The notes: a model not told the origin generated them from the letters alone. Shown: positions 1 to 15,000, counted from the first letter of the stretch. The stretch: 64,000 nucleotides of DNA from Limnomonas spitsbergensis (GCA_037349105.1 JAYJMM010000122.1:992001-1056000), one strand, 5' to 3'. Program-made: numbers and translations.

Positions 1-3
1 CAC

Positions 4-3000
4 CGGCATACCACGCTCCATCTGGATGGGGCACTCGGCGTCGGCCCAAGCCCGCATCGCTTCCAGCAGCACGCGCACATCGGCGTGCTCGAGGAGCACC
101 TCAAACAACGCCACTGTGTGCGCAACCACGCCAGGACACGTCTGCATCACCAGAAAAAGCCACAGCCGGACCAACAGGCGCATGGCCAAATCAACAGGCG
201 CATGGCCGGATCAACAGGCGCATGGCCGGATCAACAGGCGCAGGGCAGGAACAACAGGCGCACGGCAGGATCAACAGGCGCAGGGCAGGATCAACAGGCG
301 CAGGGCAGGATCAACAGGCGCACGGCAGGATCAACAGGCGCAGGGCAGGATCAACAGGCGCAGGGCAGGATCAACAGGCGCAGGGCAGGATCAACAGGCG
401 CAGGGCAGGATCAACAGGCGCACGGCAGGATCAACAGGCGCACGGCAGGATCAACAGGCGCACGGCAGGATCAACAGGCGCACGACAGGATCAACAGGCG
501 CACGGCAGGATCAACAGGCGCACGGCAGGATCAACAGGCGCACGGCAGGATCAACAGGCGCACGGCAGGATCAACAGGCGCACGGCAGGATCAACAGGCG
601 CACGGCAGGATCAACAGGCGCAGGGCAGGATCAACAGGCGCAGGGCAGGATCAACAGGCGCAGGGCAGGATCAACAGGCGCAGGGCAGGATCAACAGGCG
701 CAGGGCAGGATCAACAGGCGCAGGGCAGGATCAACAGGCGCAGGGCAGGATCAACAGGCGCACGGCAGGATCAACAGGCGCACGGCAGGATCAACAGGCG
801 CACGGCAGGATCAACAGGCGCACGGCAGGATCAACAGGCGCACGGCAGGATCAACAGGCGCAGGGCAGGATCAACAGGCGCAGGGCAGGATCAACAGGCG
901 CAGGGCAGGATCAACAGGCGCAGGGCAGGATCAACAGGCGCACGGCAAGATCAACAGGCGCACGGCAGGATCAACAGGCGCACGGCAGGATCAACAGGCG
1001 CACGGCAGGATCAACAGGCGCAGGGCAGGATCAACAGGCGCAGGGCAGGATCAACAGGCGCAGGGCAGGATCAACAGGCGCAGGGCAGGATCAACAGGCG
1101 CAGGGCAGGATCAACAGGCGCAGGGCAGGATCAACAGGCGCAGGGCAGGATCAACAGGCGCAGGGCAGGATCAACAGGCGCACGGCAGGATCAACAGGCG
1201 CACGGCAGGATCAACAGGCGCACGGCAGGATCAACAGGCGCACGGCAGGATCAACAGGCGCACGGCAGGATCAACAGGCGCAGGGCAGGATCAACAGGCG
1301 CAGGGCAGGATCAACAGGCGCACGGCAGGATCAACAGGCGCAGGGCAGGATCAACAGGCGCACGGCAGGATCAACAGGCGCACGGCAGGATCAACAGGCG
1401 CACGGCAGGATCAACAGGCGCACGGCAGGATCAACAGGCGCAGGGCAGTATCAACAGGCGCAGGGCAGGATCAACAGGCGCAGGGCAGGATCAACAGGTG
1501 CATGGCAGGATCAACAAACGCATGGCAGGATCAACAGGCGCACGGCAGGATCAACAGGCGAAGGGCAGGATCAACAGGCGCACGGCAGGATCAACAGGCG
1601 CAGGGCAGGATCAACAGGCGCAGGGCAGGATCAACAGGCGCAAGGCAGGATCAACAGGCGCAGGGCAGGATCAACAGGCGCAGGGCAGGATCAACAGGCG
1701 CAGGGCAGGATCAACAGGCGCACGGCATGATCAACAGGCGCACGGCAGGATCAATAGGCGCACGGCAGGATCAATAGGCGCACGGCAGGATCAACAGGCG
1801 CAGGGCAGGATCAACAGGCGCACGGCAGGATCAACAGGCGCAGGGCAGGATCAACAGGCGCGGGGCAGGATCAACAGGCGCAGGGCAGGATCAACAGGCG
1901 CAGGGCAGGATCAACAGGCGCACGGCAGGATCAACAGGCGCACGGCAGGATCAACAGGCGCACGGCAGGATCAACAGGCGCAGGGCAGGATCAACAGGCG
2001 CACGGCAGGATCAACAGGCGCACGGCAGGATCAACAGGCGCAGGGCAGGATCAACAGGCGCAGGGCAGGATCAAAAGGCGCACGGCAGGATCAACAGGCG
2101 CAGGGCAGGATCAACAGGCGCACGGCAGGATCAACAGGCGCACGGCAGGATCAACAGGCGCACGGCAGGATCAACAGGCGCACGGCAGGATCAACAGGCG
2201 CACGGCAGGATCAACAGGCGCACGGCAGGATCAACAGGCGCACGGCAGGATCAACAGGCGCACGGCAGGATCAACAGGCGCACGGCAGGATCAACAGGCG
2301 CACGGCAGGATCAACAGGCGCAGGGCAGGATCAACAGGCGCAGGGCAGGATCAACAGGCGCACGGCAGGATCAACAGGCGCAGGGCAGGATCAACAGGCG
2401 CACGGCAGGATCAACAGGCGCACGGCAGGATCAACAGGCGCACGGCAGGATCAACAGGCGCACGGCAGGATCAACAGGCGCACGGCAGGATCAACAGGCG
2501 CAGGGCAGGATCAACAGGCGCACGGCAGGATCAACAGGCGCACGGCAGGATCAACAGGCGCACGGCAGGATCAACAGGCGCACGGCAGGATCAACAGGCG
2601 CACGGCAGGATCAACAGGCGCACGGCAGGATCAACAGGCGCAGGGCAGTATCAACAGGCGCAGGGCAGGATCAACAGGCGCAGGGCAGGATCAACAGGTG
2701 CATGGCAGGATCAACAAACGCATGGCAGGATCAACAGGCGCACGGCAGGATCAACAGGCGAAGGGCAGGATCAACAGGCGCACGGCAGGATCAACAGGCG
2801 CAGGGCAGGATCAACAGGCGCACGGCAGGATCAACAGGCGCACGGCAGGATCAACAGGCGCACGGCAGGATCAACAGGCGCACGGCAGGATCAACAGGCG
2901 CACGGCAGGATCAACAGGAACACGGCAGGATCAACAGGCGCACGGCAGGATCAACAGGCGCACGGCAGGATCAACAGGCGCACGGCAGGATCAACAGGCG

Positions 3001-6000
3001 CACGGCAGGATCAACAGGCGCACGGCAGGATCAACAGGCGCAGGGCAGGATCAACAGGCGCAGGGCAGGATCAACAGGCGCAGGGCAGGATCAACAGGCG
3101 CAGGGCAGGATCAACAAACGCATGGCAGGATCAACAGGCGCACGGCAGGATCAACAGGCGAAGGGCAGGATCAACAGGCGCACGGCAGGATCAACAGGCG
3201 CAGGGCAGGATCAACAGGCGCAGGGCAGGATCAACAGGCGCAGGGCAGGATCAACAGGCGCACGGCAGGATCAACAGGCGCACGGCAGGATCAACAGGCG
3301 CACGGCAGGATCAACAGGCGCACGGCAGGATCAACAGGCGCACGGCAGGATCAACAGGCGCACGGCAGGATCAACAGGCGCACGGCAGGATCAACAGGCG
3401 CACGGCAGGATCAACAGGCGCAGGGCAGGATCAACAGGCGCAGGGCAGGATCAACAGGCGCACGGCAGGATCAACAGGCGAAGGGCAGGATCAACAGGCG
3501 CACGGCAGGATCAACAGGCGCAGGGCAGGATCAACAGGCGCAGGGCAGGATCAACAGGCGCAGGGCAGGATCAACAGGCGCAGGGCAGGATCAACAGGCG
3601 CAGGGCAGGATCAACAAACGCATGGCAGGATCAACAGGCGCACGGCAGGATCAACAGGCGAAGGGCAGGATCAACAGGCGCACGGCAGGATCAACAGGCG
3701 CAGGGCAGGATCAACAGGCGCAGGGCAGGATCAACAGGCGCAGGGCAGGATCAACAGGCGCACGGCAGGATCAACAGGCGCACGGCAGGATCAACAGGCG
3801 CACGGCAGGATCAACAGGCGCACGGCAGGATCAACAGGCGCACGGCAGGATCAACAGGCGCACGGCAGGATCAACAGGCGCACGGCAGGATCAACAGGCG
3901 CACGGCAGGATCAACAGGCGCACGGCAGGATCAACAGGCGCACGGCAGGATCAACAGGCGCAGGGCAGTATCAACAGGCGCAGGGCAGGATCAACAGGCG
4001 CAGGGCAGGATCAACAGGTGCATGGCAGGATCAACAAACGCATGGCAGGATCAACAGGCGCACGGCAGGATCAACAGGCGCAGGGCAGGATCAACAGGCG
4101 CACGGCAGGATCAACAGGCGCAGGGCAGGATCAACAGGCGCACGGCAGGATCAACAGGCGCACGGCAGGATCAACAGGCGCACGGCAGGATCAACAGGCG
4201 CACGGCAGGATCAACAGGCGCAGGGCAGGATCAACAGGAACACGGCAGGATCAACAGGCGCACGGCAGGATCAACAGGCGCACGGCAGGATCAACAGGCG
4301 CACGGCAGGATCAACAGGCGCACGGCAGGATCAACAGGCGCACGGCAGGATCAACAGGCGCAGGGCAGGATCAACAGGCGCAGGGCAGGATCAACAGGCG
4401 CAGGGCAGGATCAACAGGCGCAGGGCAGGATCAACAAACGCATGGCAGGATCAACAGGCGCACGGCAGGATCAACAGGCGAAGGGCAGGATCAACAGGCG
4501 CACGGCAGGATCAACAGGCGCAGGGCAGGATCAACAGGCGCAGGGCAGGATCAACAGGCGCAGGGCAGGATCAACAGGCGCACGGCAGGATCAACAGGCG
4601 CACGGCAGGATCAACAGGCGCACGGCAGGATCAACAGGCGCACGGCAGGATCAACAGGCGCACGGCAGGATCAACAGGCGCACGGCAGGATCAACAGGCG
4701 CACGGCAGGATCAACAGGCGCACGGCAGGATCAACAGGCGCACGGCAGGATCAACAGGCGCACGGCAGGATCAACAGGCGCAGGGCAGGATCAACAGGCG
4801 CACGGCAGGATCAACAGGCGCAGGGCAGGATCAACAGGCGCACGGCAGGATCAACAGGCGCACGGCAGGATCAACAGGCGCACGGCAGGATCAACAGGCG
4901 CAGGGCAGTATCAACAGGCGCAGGGCAGGATCAACAGGCGCACGGCAGGATCAACAGGCGCAGGGCAGGATCAACAGGCGCAGGGCAGGATCAACAGGCG
5001 CAGGGCAGGATCAACAGGCGCAGGGCAGGATCAACAGGCGCACGGCAGGATCAACAGGCGCAGGGCAGGATCAACAGGCGCAGGGCAGGATCAACAGGCG
5101 CACGGCAGGATCAACAGGCGCACGGCAGGATCAACAGGCGCACGGCAGGATCAACAGGCGCACGGCAGGATCAACAGGCGCAGGGCAGGATCAACAGGTG
5201 CATGGCAGGATCAACAAACGCATGGCAGGATCAACAGGCGCAGGGCAGGATCAACAGGCGAAGGGCAGGATCAACAGGCGCACGGCAGGATCAACAGGCG
5301 CAGGGCAGGATCAACAGGCGCAGGGCAGGATCAACAGGCGCAGGGCAGGATCAACAGGCGCACGGCAGGATCAACAGGCGCACGGCAGGATCAACAGGCG
5401 CACGGCAGGATCAACAGGCGCACGGCAGGATCAACAGGCGCACGGCAGGATCAACAGGCGCAGGGCAGGATCAACAGGTGCATGGCAGGATCAACAACGC
5501 ATGGCAGGATCAACAGGCGCACGGCAGGATCAACAGGCGAAGGGCAGGATCAACAGGCGCACGGCAGGATCAACAGGCGCAGGGCAGGATCAACAGGCGC
5601 AGGGCAGGATCAACAGGCGCACGGCAGGATCAACAGGCGCAGGGCAGTATCAACAGGCGCAGGGCAGGATCAACAGGCGCAGGGCAGGATCAACAGGTGC
5701 ATGGCAGGATCAACAAACGCATGGCAGGATCAACAGGCGCACGGCAGGATCAACAGGCGAAGGGCAGGATCAACAGGCGCACGGCAGGATCAACAGGCGC
5801 AGGGCAGGATCAACAGGCGCAGGGCAGGATCAACAGGCGCACGGCAGGATCAACAGGCGCACGGCAGGATCAACAGGCGCACGGCAGGATCAACAGGCGC
5901 ACGGCAGGATCAACAGGCGCACGGCAGGATCAACAGGCGCAAGGCAGGATCAACAGGCGCAGGGCAGGATCAACAGGCGCAGGGCAGGATCAACAGGCGC

Positions 6001-9000
6001 AGGGCAGGATCAACAGGCGCAGGGCAGGATCAACAGGCGCAGGGCAGGATCAACAGGCGCAGGGCAGGATCAACAGGCGCAGGGCAGGATCAACAGGCGC
6101 AGGGCAGGATCAACAGGCGCACGGCAGGATCAACAGGCGCACGGCAGGATCAACAGGCGCACGGCAGGATCAACAGGCGCACGGCAGGATCAACAGGCGC
6201 ACGGCAGGATCAACAGGCGCACGGCAGGATCAACAGGCGCACGGGCAGGATCAACAGGCGCAGGGCAGGATCAACAGGCGCACGGCAGGATCAACAGGCG
6301 CAGGGCAGGATCAACAGGCGCACGGCAGGATCAACAGGCGCACGGCAGGATCAACAGGCGCACGGCAGGATCAACAGGCGCAGGGCAGGATCAACAGGCG
6401 CAGGGCAGGATCAACAGGCGCACGGCAGGATCAACAGGCGCAGGGCAGGATCAACAGGCGCAGGGCAGGATCAACAGGCGCACGGCAGGATCAACAGGCG
6501 CACGGCAGGATCAACAGGCGCACGGCAGGATCAACAGGCGCAGGGCAGGATCAACAGGCGCAGGGCAGGATCAACAGGCGCACGGCAGGATCAACAGGCG
6601 CACGGCAGGATCAACAGGCGCAGGCAGGATCAACAGGCGCACGGCAGGATCAACAGGCGCACGGCAAGGATCAACAGGCGCACGGCAGGATCAACAGGCG
6701 CACGGGCAGGATCAACAGGCGCACGGCAGGATCAACAGGCGCAGGGCAGGATCAACAGCGCACGGCTAGGATCAACAGGCGCAGGCAGATCAACAGGCGC
6801 ACGGCAGGATCAACAGGCGCACGGGCCAGGATCAACAGGCGCAGGGCAGTATCAACAGGCGCAGGGCAGGATCAACAGGCGCACGGCAGGATCAACAGGC
6901 GCAGGGCAGGATCAACAAACGCATGGCAGGATCAACAGGCGCACGGCAGGATCAACAGGCGAAGGGCAGGATCAACAGGCGCACGGCAGGATCAACAGGC
7001 GCAGGGCAGGATCAACAGGCGCACGGCAGGATCAACAGGCGCACGGCAGGATCAACAGGCGCACGGCAGGATCAACAGGCGCACGGCAGGATCAACAGGC
7101 GCACGGCAGGATCAACAGGCGCACGGCAGGATCAACAGGCGCACGGCAGGATCAACAGGCGCACGGCAGGATCAACAGGCGCAGGGCAGGATCAACAGGC
7201 GCAGGGCAGGATCAACAGGCGCACGGCAGGATCAACAGGCGCAGGGCAGGATCAACAGGCGCACGGCAGGATCAACAGGCGCAGGGCAGGATCAACAGGC
7301 GCACGGCAGGATCAACAGGCGCACGGCAGGATCAACAGGCGCACGGCAGGATCAACAGGCGCACGGCAGGATCAACAGGCGCACGGCAGGATCAACAGGC
7401 GCACGGCAGGATCAACAGGCGCAGGGCAGGATCAACAGGCGCAGGGCAGGATCAACAGGCGCACGGCAGGATCAACAGGCGCAGGGCAGGATCAACAGGC
7501 GCAGGGCAGGATCAACAGGCGCACGGCAGGATCAACAGGCGCACGGCAGGATCAACAGGCGCAGGGCAGGATCAACAGGCGCACGGCAGGATCAACAGGC
7601 GCAGGGCAGGATCAACAGGCGCACGGCAGGATCAACAGGCGCACGGCAGGATCAACAGGCGCAGGGCAGGATCAACAGGCGCACGGCAGGATCAACAGGC
7701 GCACGGCAGGATCAACAGGCGCACGGCAGGATCAACAGGCGCACGGCAGGATCAACAGGCGCACGGCAGGATCAACAGGCGCACGGCAGGATCAACAGGC
7801 GCACGGCAGGATCAACAGGCGCACGGCAGGATCAACAGGCGCAGGGCAGGATCAACAGGCGCACGGCAGGATCAACAGGCGCAGGGCAGGATCAACAGGC
7901 GCACGGCAGGATCAACAGGCGCAGGGCAGGATCAACAGGCGCAGGGCAGGATCAACAGGCGCACGGCAGGATCAACAGGCGCAGGGCAGGATCAACAGGC
8001 GCAGGGCAGGATCAACAGGCGCAGGGCAGGATCAACAGGCGCATGGCAGGATCAACAGGCGCATGGCAGGATCAACAGGCGCACGGCAGGATCAACAGGC
8101 GCAGGGCAGGATCAACAGGCGCACGGCAGGATCAACAGGCGCAGGGCAGGATCAACAGGCGCAGGGCAGGATCAACAGGCGCACGGCAGGATCAACAGGC
8201 GCACGGCAGGATCAACAGGCGCACGGCAGGATCAACAGGCGCACGGCAGGATCAACAGGCGCACGGCAGGATCAACAGGCGCACGGCAGGATCAACAGGC
8301 GCAGGGCAGGATCAACAGGCGCAGGGCAGGATCAACAGGCGCAGGGCAGGATCAACAGGCGCAGGGCAGGATCAACAGGCGCAGGGCAGGATCAACAGGC
8401 GCACGGCAGGATCAACAGGCGCACGGCAGGATCAACAGGCGCACGGCAGGATCAACAGGCGCACGGCAGGATCAACAGGCGCACGGCAGGATCAACAGGC
8501 GCACGGCAGGATCAACAGGCGCACGGCAGGATCAACAGGCGCAGGGCAGGATCAACAGGCGCACGGCAGGATCAACAGGCGCACGGCAGGATCAACAGGC
8601 GCACGGCAGGATCAACAGGCGCACGGCAGGATCAACAGGCGCACGGCAGGATCAACAGGCGCACGGCAGGATCAACAGGCGCAGGGCAGGATCAACAGGC
8701 GCAGGGCAGGATCAACAGGCGCAGGGCAGGATCAACAGGCGCAGGGCAGGATCAACAGGCGCATGGCAGGATCAACAAGGCGCATGGCAGGATCAACAGG
8801 CGCACGGCAGGATCAACAGGCGCAGGGCAGGATCAACAGGCGCACGGCAGGATCAACAGGCGCAGGGCAGGATCAACAGGCGCAGGGCAGGATCAACAGG
8901 CGCAAGGCAGGATCAACAGGCGCAGGGCAGGATCAACAGGCGCAGGGCAGGATCAACAGGCGCAGGGCAGGATCAACAGGCGCACGGCATGATCAACAGG

Positions 9001-12000
9001 CGCACGGCAGGATCAATAGGCGCACGGCAGGATCAACAGGCGCAGGGCAGGATCAACAGGCGCACGGCAGGATCAACAGGCGCAGGGCAGGATCAACAGG
9101 CGCACGGCAGGATCAACAGGCGCACGGCAGGATCAACAGGCGCACGGCAGGATCAACAGGCGCAGGGCAGGATCAACAGGCGCAGGGCAGGATCAACAGG
9201 CGCACGGCAGGATCAACAGGCGCAGGGCAGGATCAACAGGCGCACGGCAGGATCAACAGGCGCACGGCAGGATCAACAGGCGCACGGCAGGATCAACAGG
9301 CGCACGGCAGGATCAACAGGCGCAGGGCAGTATCAACAGGCGCAGGGCAGGATCAACAGGCGCAGGGCAGGATCAACAGGTGCATGGCAGGATCAACAAA
9401 CGCATGGCAGGATCAACAGGCGCACGGCAGGATCAACAGGCGAAGGGCAGGATCAACAGGCGCACGGCAGGATCAACAGGCGCAGGGCAGGATCAACAGG
9501 CGCAGGGCAGGATCAACAGGCGCAAGGCAGGATCAACAGGCGCAGGGCAGGATCAACAGGCGCACGGCAGGATCAACAGGCGCAGGGCAGGATCAACAGG
9601 CGCACGGCATGATCAACAGGCGCACGGCAGGATCAATAGGCGCACGGCAGGATCAACAGGCGCAGGGCAGGATCAACAGGCGCACGGCAGGATCAACAGG
9701 CGCAGGGCAGGATCAACAGGCGCGGGGCAGGATCAACAGGCGCACGGCAGGATCAACAGGCGCACGGCAGGATCAACAGGCGCACGGCAGGATCAACAGG
9801 CGCAGGGCAGGATCAACAGGCGCACGGCAGGATCAACAGGCGCAGGGCAGGATCAACAGGCGCACGGCAGGATCAACAGGCGCAGGGCAGGATCAACAGG
9901 CGCACGGCAGGATCAACAGGCGCACGGCAGGATCAACAGGCGCACGGCAGGATCAACAGGCGCAGGGCAGGATCAACAGGCGCACGGCAGGATCAACAGG
10001 CGCAGGGCAGGATCAACAGGCGCAGGGCAGGATCAACAGGCGCACGGCAGGATCAACAGGCGCACGGCAGGATCAACAGGCGCACGGCAGGATCAACAGG
10101 CGCACGGCAGGATCAACAGGCGCTGGGCAGGATCAACAGGCGCAGGGCAGGATCAACAGGCGCAGGGCAGGATCAACAGGTGCATGGCAGGATCAACAAA
10201 CGCATGGCAGGATCAACAGGCGCAGGGCAGGATCAACAGGCGCACGGCAGGATCAACAGGCGCACGGCAGGATCAACAGGCGCAAGGCAGGATCAACAGG
10301 CGCAGGGCAGGATCAACAGGCGCAAGGCAGGATCAACAGGCGCAGGGCAGGATCAACAGGTGCACGGCAGGATCAACAGGCGCAGGGCAGGATCAACAGG
10401 CGCAGGGCAGGATCAACAGGCGCACGGCAGGATCAACAGGCGCACGGCAGGATCAACAGGCGCACGGCAGGATCAACAGGCGCAAGGCAGGATCAACAGG
10501 CGCAAGGCAGGATCAACAGGCGCAGGGCAGGATCAACAAGCGCAGGGCAGGATCAACAGGCGCAGGGCAGGATCAACAGGCGCAGGGCAGGATCAACAGG
10601 CGAAGGGCAGGATCAACAGGCGAAGGGCAGGATCAACAGGCGATGGGCAGGATCAACAGGCGAAGGGCAGGATCAACAGGCGCACGCAGCGCAAGATCAA
10701 CAGGCGCACGCAGGGCAGGATCATCAGGCGCACGCAGGGCAGGATCATCAGGCGCACGCAGGGCAGGATCATCAGGCGTAGGGCAGGATCAACAGGCGCA
10801 GGGCAGGATCAACAGGCGCATGGCAGGATCAACAGGCGCACGGCAGGATCAACAGGCGCAGGGCAGGATCAACAGGCGCATGGCAGGATCAACAGGCGCA
10901 GGGCAGGATCAACAGGCGCAAGGCAGGATCAACAGGCGCAGGGCAGGATCAACAGGCGCAGGGCAGGATCAACAGGCGCAGGGCAGGATCATCAGGCGCA
11001 GGGCAGGATCAACAGGCGCAGGGCAGGATCAACAGGCGCAGGGCAGGATCAACAGGCGCACGGCAGGATCAACAGGCGCACGGCAGGATCAACAGGCGCA
11101 AGGCAGGATCAACAGGCGCAAGGCAGGATCAACAGGCGCAAGGCAGGATCAACAGGCGCAAGGCACGATCAACAGGCGCAAGGCAGGATCAACAGGCGCA
11201 ACATAGGGTCGACAGAAGCGATAGGAAGATCAACAAGCGCAGGAAGAGGATCAATGGACGAAGGACCCACGGAAAGGGTATCAATAGGCCCAGGAGCTAG
11301 ATAAGCAAGTTCCAAAGGTGGCGTAGGGTAGCATGAGTACACAGTATTGGTTAAGAAAGCACATAGATGGGATACCAGTCTTCCCTCCCACAGCACCCCA
11401 ACCTTCCCCCCCCATGACACCTCAGCCATCAAGCCTGTCGCACCCCCGATGATCCTGTACCTGCTCCACCGCATTGGGAACGAAGGCCGCTTGCTTGGCA
11501 ATCTCAGCGTCGCGGGACTCAGCAGCCTGCATGAGGTACTCCTGAGCCTCAGGTGCCTCGATAAAGGCCTGTATGTGTGGACACCAAAATGATGGGATTG
11601 ACGATCCAGGGTTCAGGATTCAAATATTTTGCAGCGTGTGCCCCTGGTGGAGGGAGCAGCTGCACAGAGCTCCGCGCACATTGAGCACGAAAACCCCTGC
11701 TCGTATCCCTTTCCCCTGCCCCCCCTCCTTCCCCCTTCCCATCCCTCCTTTTATTCGACTCCCCTTCCCGTCTCCCCCCTCCCCCCCTCCCACCTGCAGC
11801 GTTGTCAGCAGCTGGATCTGGACACTGCGGTGCAGTTTCGCACGCTTGCTGATCGCAAACAGCTCCGTCAGCGCCGCAGGCCTATTGACGGCAAGCTTGC
11901 CAAGCACACGGACCACCTGCCAGACACACCAAGCATTGCGGTTGGATGGTTGTTTACGCAAACATGAAGTTCATGGGGCAGCCAAAGCCGCATGGGAGCT

Positions 12001-15000
12001 CTGTCGCAGTGTCCCCATACAGTGCATGCATGCGGACATGGCATGTGGATGCTCACGTGTGGGAGAGGGAGTACTTCATGAATGTTGCAGCCTCCTCGTG
12101 CAGCCCAGTCTGGGCCATGCCGGCTGCATGCTGCATGGAGGCGCTCCAGCCCCCCTGCAATGCGCCTCCCTCAAGCTGCCGTGCCTCTCCCTCCAGCTTC
12201 AATGCTCCGCCCTCATGCTAATTGTCAGCACCCGGGACAGAAAGGAGCCTCTCAGGGCCCATACTCCATAGCTGCTTTGCCCATTCAGCAAGCTTGGATT
12301 CTTCCAGTCTGTTGCAAGATTCTAGCCCCCCATCAGGTTACAGGCTTGAAGTCGGGCTTCCAAAGACACCACAACGGTCTGCTCGTGCCATGCTGGCGTC
12401 TTGCTGGCGCCCCGACCTGCCCAGTCCCCGTCCCCTCCCCCCCTCAAACCTCTTTTAGAACAGCCGGCCTCTCCCAGGGCAGGTCCCGGAGCCTCTCCAG
12501 CACCTCCCCAAACTCCCCCTTGGAGGCCCAGCCGCGGCTGCTGGTCAGCAGAGCCCCTACGGCCGCCAGCGCAGTGCTGCTGGTCCCCGCCTTGACGGAG
12601 GCCACCAGAGCGCCCCAAGCCTGGGTATGATGCAGGGGGATTAGGTTCACATTCAAGCCTGGAAGGAGCGAGAGCTGAGGCCAGATCAGAGGTGGTAGTG
12701 CGGGGAGAGGGGAGGGGGATTAGGGGAGTCACAATAAGAGTCCGGAGCATGTAGACGTTGAGGTGCATGGAGGTGCATGGAAGTGCATCAAGGTACCAGA
12801 GACACATGGATGTGCATAGAGGTGCATTGAGGTGCATGGATGTGCATGGAGATGCATGGAGGTGCAAGGAGTCACAATAAGAGTCCGGAGCATGTAGACG
12901 TTGAGGTGCATGGATGTGCATGGAGATGCATGGAGGTGCAAGGAGTCACAATAAGAGTCCGGAGCATGTAGACGTTGAGATGCATGGAGGTGCAAGGAGG
13001 AACATGGCACACTGAGGTGCAGCCCTACTGCCCCTCTCATCACCTGCTAGCTACAACCTTTGAGGATAGCTCTAACCCATCCCACCGTTATTGTTACACA
13101 CATACCCAAGGGCCCTGCTTGAAAAGGCCAGCGGTGCGGTGCAGTGGTCAACTTCCCATTTATTTGGCATCGCTGCCTACCCTCTCCCCCCCACCTTCGA
13201 TCCCCTTCCTCCTTCCTCCCAAATTCCCTCTCCCCTGACCTTGTGCCTCCCCCGACCCTCTGCCCCCCCTCCCTCCCTCCTCCCCACCTCCCCCCATCCA
13301 CCTGCTGGCTATCATCCAGCCGGACAATGGCGGTGAGGACGCTGTCCTTGAGCAGAGTGTGCATTGCCTCGGGCAGCTCCTTGCGCCCCTTGCCCATACC
13401 GTCACCCGCCTGCGCTGACGGGACCTGCTGGGCACCAGCCTCAGGACCAGCAGCTGCGGCAACAGGGGGGGGGCAAGGTGAGAGGGGGGCGCACAGAGGG
13501 GCGTTCAAACGGCTCCCAGCTGAGCTGTGAGTTTAAAAAGCGTTCGCACAAGAGTTATGGTGGAGTGTAGGGTGATGCGACACTCAGAGGGTGATGCAAT
13601 ACTCGGAAGGGGGATGCGAAACTCAGAGGGTAATGCAATACTTGGAAGTTGGAAGGGGGATGCGACACTGGACGGGTGATGCCTTACTCAGAAGGGCGAT
13701 GCGAGACTGGACGGGTGATGATTTGAGATACTTGCAAGTTGGAGGGTAGGGAGATGCAAAAGTTGTCATCAAGGACAAGTACTGGGTGCGAGTGCTGCGT
13801 GCACTCTGGGGTATCAAAGTATGCATATTACCGAGCAGGTTTGATGCCTTCAAGGGGGTCAAAACAGTAGTGGGTTCAGAAAGCAGTCAAGCTTCTAGCC
13901 AAAAGGGCCCTCCCTCCCTCCCTTCTCACCATGCCCGGCCCATCTGCCCCTCCTCTTAACCCCCATTGCCTCCTCTTAACTCCAACTGCCCCCTCGCTGC
14001 TCTCCCCTCAAGCATCCCACCATCCACTTTTAGCTCCATCTGCTCCCTTCGTAAGTCCCCTCTCCTAGCAACTCCCCCCCCATAACTCCCACCCCCACCT
14101 CCCCTCCCCTCCCCCGCCACATAACTCCCACCACCTCCCTTGTAACTCCCATCTCACAACCCACCCTTCTCATAGCCACGTCCCTCATTCCACTCCCCCC
14201 CTCGTAACCGCCATATCCCCCACCTCTCTCCCCCTCGTAACCCCACCTGGCTCATCCAGCAGACTGAGCAGCAGCCCTGGCGGTACAGATGGCAGTGTGG
14301 CTATCCTGTTGACCAGGTTCTTCACATCCTTGAGGCTGATAGTGCCGCGGTACAACACGCTCACCTGAAACATGATGTTTTGCCAAGGGTTTAGGGTACA
14401 GGGCTTGTGAGGTGCATTGCATAGGGTTTAGGGTACAGGGCTTGTGAGGTGCATTGCATAGGGTTTAGGGTACAGGGCTTGTGAGGTGCATTGTATAGGG
14501 TTCAGGGTACTGGGCTTGTGAGGTGCATTGCGTAGGTTTTTAGGGTTTAGAGCTCGGGATTCAGGACCCAAGGTTTACGGTTCATAGCTTGGGGCCTTAG
14601 CAGGGGCCAGGGCCTGTACTGTTTGTGGTTGTGTGTTGGTTGCTTGCCCAGGGGTGACACTGGCTTTCGCGCGCTGTTCTAGCGTGTTAAGTGCCTGTAG
14701 CGGTGTAGGGTCAAGTGTCCCCTGCATCAAACATGATGCTCTGTTTGACTGTACAAACTTCACAGCTAACTTCACAGGGCCTAGGGCCTTGGGCCCAGGG
14801 CGTAAGGTGCCATGCCTAGGGTCTAGGGCCTAAGGCAGAGCATGGAATCCTCAGGAGCCACGGAGCAGAGGCACGGATATTGCCACTCATGGCTGAAGCT
14901 GCAGATTATGAACGGGCAGAAGCGTAGAGCAACATGCATCTGGCCTGGCAAAAATCCAATGCCTGCGCCAGCTCATGCTGCTGTCCCGCAGTCCGCTCAA

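Noticed and set aside
85..9612. 3,175-codon plus-strand open frame and its companions in the other two frames
   Set aside because: They arise from a stop-free 20-bp unit in a non-multiple-of-3 register, lie antisense within an intron, and have no non-repeat protein domain.
166..11205. CRISPR-like array of short repeats
   Set aside because: Units are contiguous with no unique spacers, in a eukaryotic intron with no cas genes.
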